A stretch of DNA of 33,694 nt, taken from the NCBI GenBank assembly GCA_025924315.1, contig JAICIO010000058.1, positions 1 to 33,694 on the forward strand. The letters are read 5' to 3'. This DNA comes from Phycisphaerae bacterium (GTDB lineage: Bacteria; Planctomycetota; Phycisphaerae; Tepidisphaerales; Tepidisphaeraceae). Positions 16,574-24,389 of the stretch are shown here, piece after piece. Below the pieces are notes generated by a model. The model did no database searches. It saw nothing but the letters and a program-made list of their open reading frames with translations, and was not told where the DNA came from. Made by a program: the position numbers and the translations under genes. The number at the start of each line of letters is the position of its first letter. The first letter of the stretch is position 1.

Positions 16574-17086
16574 TCAGAGTGTTTTTTCGAACAGAGCGGA
16601 ATCGAAACCTGTTTTATCCGAATGCATCTCGCCGCAGTCTCTGAATCCCAGTTGCTTATAGTATGATCGCAATCCAGCATTGGGTGCCATGCAATCAAGT
16701 CGCAGGATGTTTCGACCCTGCACAAGCACCACAATGGTCGCGAAATCAATCAGCTTCTTCCCCATCCCGCGGCCGCTCGCAATCCGCTTCACTGCCAGCC
16801 CGTGCACATAGCCGGCCAGACCGTCCCGTCCGCGCTCGCCCCAGATCTCCGCGTCCTCCCATTGCACTGAGACGGTCGCGACCGCCTCGTCTTCGACAAA
16901 TGCAAGGTAGACTTCCGCCTTTTCAAGCCGCTCGCGCAGATATCGCATGCCAACCGGCTTCTCGACCCAGTTCCATTGATCGATCCCACGTGACAAAAGC
17001 CACCGCGCCGCGTCGAGCATGATCGCGTGAAGCGCGTCAAAGTCCTCAGGCGCGGCACGACGGAAGATGAGCGCCTTCGTTTCCAT
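16574..17086 (-). CDS. GNAT-family N-acetyltransferase
   Basis: A 170-residue acetyl-CoA-dependent acetyltransferase. The acetyl-CoA loop motif is seen in VHGLAVKRIASGRGMGKKLIDFA (about residues 94-116; RGMGKKL is the R/Q-x-x-G-x-G/A loop), with the terminal LRLDCMAPNAGLRSYYKQLGFRDCGE. An unusual RWLLSRGIDQWNWVEKP segment near residue 30 resembles GNATs acting on small molecules; the substrate is not predictable. It is divergent from the NIPSNAP-like gene and convergent with chrA. Confidence 0.9.
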   Translation of the reverse strand: METKALIFRRAAPEDFDALHAIMLDAARWLLSRGIDQWNWVEKPVGMRYLRERLEKAEVYLAFVEDEAVATVSVQWEDAEIWGERGRDGLAGYVHGLAVKRIASGRGMGKKLIDFATIVVLVQGRNILRLDCMAPNAGLRSYYKQLGFRDCGEMHSDKTGFDSALFEKTL

Positions 17087-17140
17087 TTCGGCGCCGGCAT
17101 GGTATCAGGATTCATCATCTCAAATGAGAAGGGAAGCCAC

Positions 17141-17941
17141 ATGGACCGACGAAAGTTCCTGCAGACCAGCGCCGTGACGATCGCAGCTCTCGGCATCGGA
17201 AAATCCTCCCGAGCTGCAGAATCCTCTGCTCGATCGTGGATCGAGGTGCGGAATTATCATTTCACCTCCGCCGAGCAGATGAAGGGATTTGCCGAGCTGA
17301 TGTCCAAGAGCGGAATGGGCGCAATGAACCGCGCGGGGGCGAAGCCGGTGGGACTCTTCCGGCTCGACCCGGCGGACAATCCGAAACTCGAAGATAAGGG
17401 CGATCCGAATGATCTCTGGATGGTGATTCCACATGCGTCGGCCGACGACTTTGCGCATTTTGAGTACAAGCTCGGCGCCGATGAAGCGTATCAGTCGAGC
17501 GCAAAAGAGGTACTCGGTGGCGACAAGGAACACCCGCCGTTCAAGCGTTACGACACGCTGTTGCTGCAGGCGTTCGCGTCTACTCCGACAATCACGCCGC
17601 AGGAATTGAAAGACGATCGCGTGCTCGAGCTGCGAACCTATCAAAGCCGCAACCAGGAACGGGCCGCGAACAAGATCGGGATGTTCGAAGCGGGCGAGAT
17701 TCCGATCTTCACCAAGAGGGGCATGCCCGGCGTGTTCTTCGGCGGCGCGATCGCGGGGTGGGATCTGCCGAATCTCACTTACATGGTCTGGCACGAATCG
17801 CTCGCCAGCGCCAAAGATCACTGGGCGAAGTTTCAGGCGGACGAAGATTGGAAAAAACTCCGCACGCAGCCGCAGTACAAGGACAACGTCTCAAAGATCA
17901 TCGACCGCTTCCTGCGACCGATGGCGGGCTCGCAGATCTGA
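17141..17941 (+). CDS. Tat-exported NIPSNAP-like protein
   Basis: A 266-residue protein with a twin-arginine signal peptide (MDRRKFLQTSAVTIAALGIG, cleavage after RAA) and two ferredoxin-like alpha/beta halves. The second half fits the NIPSNAP family: VLELRTYQSRNQERAANKIGMFEAGEIPIFTKRGM, then LTYMVWHESLASAKDHWAKFQADEDWKKL. The first half (WIEVRNYHFTSAEQMKGFAELM) looks like a diverged copy. NIPSNAP proteins have no agreed enzymatic role; Tat export implies folding before secretion. The ATG at 17141 has AAGGGAAG upstream and gives the exact Tat motif; upstream open sequence is discarded. A palindromic repeat follows 16 bases after the stop. Confidence 0.86.
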   Translation: MDRRKFLQTSAVTIAALGIGKSSRAAESSARSWIEVRNYHFTSAEQMKGFAELMSKSGMGAMNRAGAKPVGLFRLDPADNPKLEDKGDPNDLWMVIPHASADDFAHFEYKLGADEAYQSSAKEVLGGDKEHPPFKRYDTLLLQAFASTPTITPQELKDDRVLELRTYQSRNQERAANKIGMFEAGEIPIFTKRGMPGVFFGGAIAGWDLPNLTYMVWHESLASAKDHWAKFQADEDWKKLRTQPQYKDNVSKIIDRFLRPMAGSQI

Positions 17942-17957
17942 GCAATCATGATTTGAG

Positions 17958-18036
17958 CTTGTAGGGTGCGCTTCAGCGCACCGGTTATTCGCTTTTCGTG
18001 CGGAGAAAACCCGTGCGCTGAAGCGCACCCTACGAG
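17958..18036. repeat. Inverted repeat of the GGTGCGCTTCAGCGCACC family
   Basis: Arms 17958-17986 and 18008-18036 match at 27 of 29 positions and each contains the GTGCGCTTCAGCGCAC hairpin. The right arm contains the TAG stop and the last residues of the YcaQ-like gene, so here the repeat itself ends a reading frame. It lies between two genes that end towards each other. Confidence 0.9.
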
Positions 18037-19130
18037 AGGCCAAGGAAGACGCGAATGCCATCGAGCTCCGATTCGAGTTCGCGCTTGAACGCGCGATCGC
18101 GGGGTGGAGACCCAACGAAGCCAATGTCCGGCATAAGCTCGCCGTCGGACACCGAGAGATTGCCCCAACCGATCACTCGATCTCGCCATAGGAGCGGCAG
18201 CGCGTAATAACCGCGCACGCGCTTCGCCGCAGGCGTGTACGCTTCGAAACGATATTCCCAGCCCCACAGCATCTCGAACCGCCGGCGGTCCCAGACGACC
18301 GGATCGAACGGGGCGAGCAGGCGCACGGAATCGCCAGGATCATCGCCCGGAACTTTCCATTCGCTCGGCCAATACCAGTCGATGCCATTCACGCGCGCCT
18401 GCGAGAGCCGTTCTTTCGCGCGCGATAGCGCCGCCGGAATCTCACGCTCCCATTGCGGCACACCATAGCGCACGCGGCGAACGACGTACGAAAGGCTCAG
18501 CGCCGGCAGCGGCGCGTAGATTCGCACCGCCACATCGACAAGCTGGTCGACGCGCGCCTTTCGCTCCGCCGGATCCATCGGCCCCGCATCGTGCTCGTGC
18601 GCACTATACAACCTGATGCCCGCCTCGCGCCGCACGACGCGCAGCAATCCGCGGTAATGCATCGCGTCGAGGAGCTGCGTCGTCGCATTCGACGATCCGC
18701 CCCAGTAATTCCGCACGCTCCCGTGCGCAAAATGCTGGTCGACCTCCCGCGGATGAACGACACCGCGCTCGCGAACGAACGCGAGCAGGTCGTGCGCCTT
18801 CTTTCGCCGCGCCTTCGGCCAGGTACGCGTGACATCCTCCGCGGGCACACGCGAATTCGATCGCGGATGCATCAGCGCCTGTACCTCGCGCGTCACGAAA
18901 CCGTAGTTGATGAAGAAATCCTCGTGAACGTCCAGCGACGCGTACTTCCGATCGAGGTCCCCCGCGCGATAGTTCTTCACGCGATGGCGGAGGATGAGAT
19001 CCTGCGCCCGCGCCGGCGCGCGAATCGGATCCGCCTGCACGAAGCCGAATCGCTGCAACGCACGCTTGAGCGTCGTCGGCGGAAACAAACTGTTCGCGAC
19101 GGCCATTCGTCGCAGCTCATCCAATCGCAT
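18030..19130 (-). CDS. YcaQ/AlkZ-like DNA glycosylase (HTH_42 family)
   Basis: A 366-residue protein of the winged-helix YcaQ/AlkZ family, which unhooks interstrand cross-links and removes bulky alkylated bases. The family's catalytic motif Q-x-Q/D is present as VQAD (Gln32, Asp34), followed by IRAPARAQDLILRHRV. Typical later segments include FFINYGFVTREVQALMHPR, RLLAPFDPVVWDRRRFEMLWGWEYRFEAYTP and the C-terminal beta-barrel GYYALPLLWRDRVIGWGNLSV. The QxD form matches the YcaQ/AlkX subgroup. The ATG at 19130 is chosen because the frame upstream of it lies in a CACGAATCG repeat. The last residues and stop fall inside a palindromic repeat, so the natural C-terminus may have been trimmed. Confidence 0.87.
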   Translation of the reverse strand: MRLDELRRMAVANSLFPPTTLKRALQRFGFVQADPIRAPARAQDLILRHRVKNYRAGDLDRKYASLDVHEDFFINYGFVTREVQALMHPRSNSRVPAEDVTRTWPKARRKKAHDLLAFVRERGVVHPREVDQHFAHGSVRNYWGGSSNATTQLLDAMHYRGLLRVVRREAGIRLYSAHEHDAGPMDPAERKARVDQLVDVAVRIYAPLPALSLSYVVRRVRYGVPQWEREIPAALSRAKERLSQARVNGIDWYWPSEWKVPGDDPGDSVRLLAPFDPVVWDRRRFEMLWGWEYRFEAYTPAAKRVRGYYALPLLWRDRVIGWGNLSVSDGELMPDIGFVGSPPRDRAFKRELESELDGIRVFLGLS

Positions 19131-19149
19131 TGAAAGCCCAAAGACACGA

Positions 19150-19232
19150 CCCACGAGTCGCACGAATCGCACGAATGCACAAGAATCAGAAGCGCGCCTT
19201 TCCCATTCGTGAAGACTCGTGCGATTCGTGGG
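19150..19232. repeat. Hairpin repeat (CACGAATCGCACGAATG type)
   Basis: Arms 19150-19177 and 19204-19232 are inverted CCACGAGTCGCACGAATCG-like words around a 26-base centre. It is related to the inner part of the repeats at 11056 and 31331. It lies directly upstream of the YcaQ-like start and is read as false coding sequence if that gene is extended. Confidence 0.85.
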
Positions 19233-19256
19233 CAACCACCTCTTCCGGACAACGCG

Positions 19257-19290
19257 AACGGGTCGAGCACCTTGCAGCGCTCGACCCGTT
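19257..19290 (-). terminator. Probable terminator hairpin of ahcY
   Basis: AACGGGTCGAGC and GCTCGACCCGTT form a 12-bp perfect stem with a 10-base loop, starting about 30 bases after the ahcY stop. No T-run follows on the minus strand, so it may act as a 3' stabiliser or a factor-dependent stop. Confidence 0.6.
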
Positions 19291-19320
19291 TCTCCCGCAC
19301 CAACTTTCGTTGAAACAAAA

Positions 19321-20945
<1,625 letters not shown>

Positions 20946-20952
20946 AGATATT

Positions 20953-20972
20953 CCATCCGTTGATCCGGATGG
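20953..20972. promoter_or_regulatory. Inverted-repeat operator upstream of ahcY
   Basis: CCATCCGTTGATCCGGATGG has perfect 7-base arms around a 6-base centre. The 18-base core and the following base are identical to the site over the start of the ArsR-methyltransferase gene (28413-28431). It ends seven bases upstream of the predicted -35 of ahcY, a position suited to repression or activation. Confidence 0.7.
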
Positions 20973-21030
20973 AGGGGTGGAATGGGTATGGCCCTGATTC
21001 GGCGATCCGAGTTTTCGGGAATTGTTAAGG

Positions 21031-21060
21031 CTTATTCTCATAAGTGCTGACGTCGTCAGC
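21031..21060. repeat. Two adjacent short inverted repeats upstream of methyltransferase
   Basis: CTTAT-TCTC-ATAAG (21031-21044) is followed immediately by GCTGACG-T-CGTCAGC (21046-21060). Both are perfect and lie 35-65 bases upstream of the predicted -35 of the methyltransferase gene. They could bind a regulator. They do not resemble the palindrome families elsewhere in the window. Confidence 0.5.
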
Positions 21061-21094
21061 ATTTACACAAGAGCTTATGAGCATGAGGTTTATG

Positions 21095-21123
21095 TTGCCG
21101 ATCACGCGAGATTTGAGTATGAT
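21095..21123 (+). promoter_or_regulatory. Predicted methyltransferase promoter
   Basis: TTGCCG (21095-21100) and TATGAT (21118-21123) are spaced by 17 bases. A transcript starting near 21130 would begin at the AGGAGGT ribosome-binding site (21129-21135), supporting a start at 21139 or 21148 and excluding the TTG at 21022. Confidence 0.6.
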
Positions 21124-21147
21124 ACTGTAGGAGGTGCATTGGGCAAG

Positions 21148-23664
21148 ATGGAGCTATTTGCTTCCGAAGGTGCTTACCAAGATATCTTGGCGGGGTTGCG
21201 AGGCCTCAGCTACCGCGGGTCGTTGATCGAGGAGAACTATCGCTTCACCGACTGGTTTTCTACATCAATCACGCAATGTAAGGCAGCGGCGTTCGCTCAG
21301 ACGCCCGTGTCGTATGAATCCGCGTGCATCGGGGTCGTTCAGTCCAATGGTCTCCAAGGACCAGAGCTCATCAATAAATGCCGGTCACTTGGCGCTCCGG
21401 TCGTCCTTGAGTTAGCAAAGGACGAAGTCCGTGAGTGGCTCGTCTCGCGAGACGCGGGTCGCCATGCGCTAGTGAGCAGACATCCTTTTAGTCAGATCAA
21501 CAAACTATTCGCCACGCGGGCCGTCGACTGGAAACCTGAGTCGCTGCTTCGAGCGAAGAACATTGGATCATTTCGGTGGGCGCCCCAGCTCACCCTATTC
21601 GCAGGTCTATTGCCAGAGCTCGAAGAGCACATCCAAGAGAGTTTAGACCCTCTTTTACGTGATGCACTCTCAGCTACTCGACAAGCCTATCAGGAAAGCA
21701 CGGGCCGGGAGCCTGATCCAAGCCAGATTTTTAGGCTGGTCTTTTGGTTGCTAACCGCGAAGGTTTTTCGCGATCGCCAAGTTGATGGTTTCGTTCGATT
21801 AGGGGAAAAGCCAGATCCGGACGAACTTCTGCAGAAAGTGGCCGATCAGTACCGCGAGCCTGAAACGCCACGCCTGCTCAACCGATTCGCTCGAGAAACG
21901 GCCGTGTCTCGGATTTGGGCAAACCTAGACTTTCGAAATCTATCGGTCGAGATTCTTTCCCAAATTTGGGCGACTACTCTCGTTGACGACGTGACAAAGA
22001 AGCGGTTGGGTATTCATCGCACGCCGCGCACAATCGTTCGCTACATCATTGATCGCATTCCTTTCGAACAATGGGGAGACGATCAGCGCATAATTCTTGA
22101 GCCTTGTTGTGGAAGCGGCGTGTTCTTGATCGGAGCGATGAACAAGCTCCGATATGAACATGCTCTTTTTGGTGCCACTCCCTCAGAACGCCATGCTTAT
22201 TTCGTGAAGCATCTTGCAGGCATTGAGAAGGACCCGTTTGGGGTAGAGATTAGTCGACTAGCATTGACACTTGCGGATTTCCCTAATCCGGGCGGTTGGA
22301 ATATTGCAGCGAAGGACGTTTTTGACGAAGGCGTTCTGGAGGAATTTCTCCCCCGATCTGGCGTCGTGCTGTGCAATCCGCCATTTCGAGATTTCGATCT
22401 ATACGAGCGAGACCGATACCGCTACTCCTCACCTCTGAAGCCCGTCGAACTTCTTAATCGCGTGCTCGACCAACTGCATCCCAGCGGGGTTCTGGGATTT
22501 GTTCTTCCTCGCCAAATAGTGGACGGGAGAGGTTACGCAGGTATCCGACGGCGGCTGACCGAGCGTTTTGCCAACATCGATTTGACTGTTCTTCCAGACC
22601 GGGCATTTGAAGCTGACCCGGAAGTCGCGCTGCTTATCGCGACCGAACCCATCCCCCACAACGTGTCAACGATTTCATTCAAAAAGGTAGATGATGATGT
22701 CCAGGCTTGGCATCGCTTTGAATTAAAGCATGAAGTGACTTTTGATCATGTCGCCGAAGTTGACTCTGAACATGCTGAAGAATCGTTAGGGATCCCCGAA
22801 CTCCCTGAAGTATGGGACTTTCTCATCAATTTCCCAGTGCTGGAAGAAGTTGCCGTCCTTCATCGAGGAATCGAATGGAACAAACCTCTTACTAAAAAGG
22901 GAGGAATCGAGACCGGTAACCGGGAAAAGCTAGTTAGAGACAAACCGGCTAGCAGGTTTTGGCCGGGGGTCCCGCCGCTTGCAAAGTTTAGCGCGTTCGA
23001 AGTACCAAAGATTAGGTACCTGAGTCTTCGAGAAGAAGATGCGAGAGGCTCGTCGTACACACACGCATGGGAAAAGCCCAAAGCTATCGTAAATAAAGCT
23101 GCACGCCGACGTGGCAAGTGGCGAATGGCCGCGTTTCCAGATTCAGAAGGTTTAACCTGCTATCAATCATTCATAGGCGTCTGGCCAAAATCGAGGGCAT
23201 ACGACGAGTGGATTTTGGCAGCGGTCCTAAACTCTCCCGTTGCGAACGCGTTCGTCGCAACTCGCGAGGGGAAAACGGACATTACTCTAGAAACGCTCGC
23301 TCGCGTGCCGATGCCGCACCTTACCGAAGTCGAGGCTACGAGACTGAGGAGCATGGTACGCCGCTACCAAGCTTCGATTTCAGTTGCGCTGCACTCCAAC
23401 AAGGATCGACCGAGCCTTGAGCGAGCATTGATGGAAATTGATGCATTGGTACTTTCGGCGTATCACATGCCGCCGCGCATCGAGCGGGCGCTACTCGACT
23501 TTTTTATGGGAGCCAATCGACCGGTCCCGCACGCCTTCGGCGACTATTACCCGAAAGACTTCGAAGGCTATTTTTCGTTAATGGAATTTCTCTCGCCACA
23601 GTTTGCAGCAACCACCGCGAACGCTTTGCTTAATCGGTTGCATGAGTATCGGGGGGGCGAATAG
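21148..23664 (+). CDS. Large N6-adenine DNA methyltransferase (type IIG-like)
   Basis: An 838-residue SAM-dependent DNA methyltransferase. Motif I is ILEPCCGSGVFLIGA (about 316-330) and motif IV is VVLCNPPF (about 407-413), the NPPF form of N6-adenine enzymes. A helical domain (about 150-300) precedes the catalytic domain. The C-terminal half looks like a target-recognition region (WILAAVLNSPVANAFV...LARVPMPHL), as in Eco57I-type and type I M/S enzymes. No convincing PD-(D/E)xK nuclease was seen in the N-terminal 150 residues. The extreme C-terminus (about 745-838, RPVPHAFGDYYPKDFEGYFSL onward) looks like an added module. Start: ATG 21148; TTG 21139 is closer to the AGGAGGT site. AT-richer than neighbours (28 of 60 bases G+C at 22741-22800, against 39 of 60 at 19021-19080), which suggests acquisition. 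The PIN gene follows in the same frame. Confidence 0.87.
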   Translation: MELFASEGAYQDILAGLRGLSYRGSLIEENYRFTDWFSTSITQCKAAAFAQTPVSYESACIGVVQSNGLQGPELINKCRSLGAPVVLELAKDEVREWLVSRDAGRHALVSRHPFSQINKLFATRAVDWKPESLLRAKNIGSFRWAPQLTLFAGLLPELEEHIQESLDPLLRDALSATRQAYQESTGREPDPSQIFRLVFWLLTAKVFRDRQVDGFVRLGEKPDPDELLQKVADQYREPETPRLLNRFARETAVSRIWANLDFRNLSVEILSQIWATTLVDDVTKKRLGIHRTPRTIVRYIIDRIPFEQWGDDQRIILEPCCGSGVFLIGAMNKLRYEHALFGATPSERHAYFVKHLAGIEKDPFGVEISRLALTLADFPNPGGWNIAAKDVFDEGVLEEFLPRSGVVLCNPPFRDFDLYERDRYRYSSPLKPVELLNRVLDQLHPSGVLGFVLPRQIVDGRGYAGIRRRLTERFANIDLTVLPDRAFEADPEVALLIATEPIPHNVSTISFKKVDDDVQAWHRFELKHEVTFDHVAEVDSEHAEESLGIPELPEVWDFLINFPVLEEVAVLHRGIEWNKPLTKKGGIETGNREKLVRDKPASRFWPGVPPLAKFSAFEVPKIRYLSLREEDARGSSYTHAWEKPKAIVNKAARRRGKWRMAAFPDSEGLTCYQSFIGVWPKSRAYDEWILAAVLNSPVANAFVATREGKTDITLETLARVPMPHLTEVEATRLRSMVRRYQASISVALHSNKDRPSLERALMEIDALVLSAYHMPPRIERALLDFFMGANRPVPHAFGDYYPKDFEGYFSLMEFLSPQFAATTANALLNRLHEYRGGE

Positions 23665-23667
23665 ACG

Positions 23668-24138
23668 GTGCCGGCTTTCTTGTTGGATAACAATCACGTG
23701 TATCCGCTTTACCAGCGGAGAAGCAGCGTTGAGCAAAAGTTGGCGTCGTTCAAGACGGCGCCGCACGTCCGCGTCTGCTCGATCACTCTAGGTGAGATCG
23801 AAGCAGGTCACCGAATGACGGCAACAACGAACCGGCGAGTACGAGACGACTTCGTTACTTGGCTAAATCAGGTGATTGTCCCCAACGCGCTCCCGGTCAG
23901 CGCTACAACACGCATCTATTACGCGGATATCGTTGGCCGAATTTGGAAGAAGCATCCTCCAACCAGCGCAGGCGTCAAAACGGAAGGGCATTTGGTGAGC
24001 CTTGGTGTCGACGTAAATGATGTTTGGACCGCTGCCGTGGCTTTCGAACACGGCATGACTCTTGTCACCCAAGACAGGATGGAATGCATCCGCGAAGTCA
24101 TGCAACCCGCGGAGTTGCAGTTTGACTGCTGGATTTAG
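23668..24138 (+). CDS. PIN-domain nuclease (VapC-like)
   Basis: A 156-residue PIN-fold protein. Acidic metal-site residues are visible at Asp7 (FLLDNN), Glu43 (ITLGEIEAG), Asp118 (DVNDVWTAA) and Asp136 (VTQDRMEC), the usual set for an Mg-dependent RNase of the VapC group. The GTG start is three bases after the methyltransferase TAG and in the same reading frame, so a single transcript and translational coupling are likely. No antitoxin gene precedes it, as would be expected for VapBC; the only partner in the operon is the methyltransferase. It may be an RNase toxin restrained by the methyltransferase, or a nuclease effector of a defence unit. Confidence 0.85.
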   Translation: MPAFLLDNNHVYPLYQRRSSVEQKLASFKTAPHVRVCSITLGEIEAGHRMTATTNRRVRDDFVTWLNQVIVPNALPVSATTRIYYADIVGRIWKKHPPTSAGVKTEGHLVSLGVDVNDVWTAAVAFEHGMTLVTQDRMECIREVMQPAELQFDCWI

Positions 24139-24193
24139 CGCTCGTGCGCTATGAATTGAAAGCTCGGCTCGCCCCGTCGCGCTCCCTTCCTCT

Positions 24194-24330
24194 CACCAGT
24201 ACACCTTTTGTCCCCGCCGCCCGCCGTTCAGCGCCCGCGCGTCGGGAAGTTTCACGCCGGACTTTCTGAGTTGTTGGCGTTGGTTGTAAATCATCGTGAG
24301 GCCGCAGTTGAGGGCGGCGGAAGCGGAAGG
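24194..24330 (-). pseudogene. Remnant of a second copy of the HTH protein 3' end
   Basis: Read on the minus strand, this stretch encodes SAALNCGLTMIYNQRQQLRK then SGVKLPDARALNGG and a TGA at 24194-24196. It aligns with the C-terminal HTH of the neighbouring protein (ADALNIPMHTVYNQRVRLLR, EGAKLTDARERR). No start or upstream domains exist: similarity stops at a GGATGAATTATGAAGGATG repeat near 24326. It is a decayed tail of a paralogue lying directly downstream of the intact gene, either an old tandem duplication or the scar of a replacement. Confidence 0.7.
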
Positions 24331-24389
24331 ATGAAGGATGAATTATGAAGGATGAAGCGGGAGTGATTCAGCATTCATCATTGTGAATT
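24326..24389. repeat. GAAGGATGAATTATGAAGGATGAA repeat at gene 3' end
   Basis: Repeated GGATGAA words are followed by the inverted ATTCATCATT. It abuts the remnant above on one side and supplies the last residues (HNDEC) and stop of the intact HTH gene on the other. A related stretch occurs at 26880-26907. Confidence 0.65.

Noticed and set aside
21022-21147. Upstream TTG start for the methyltransferase
   Set aside because: A 17-spaced promoter and an AGGAGGT site lie inside this stretch, so it is leader rather than coding sequence.
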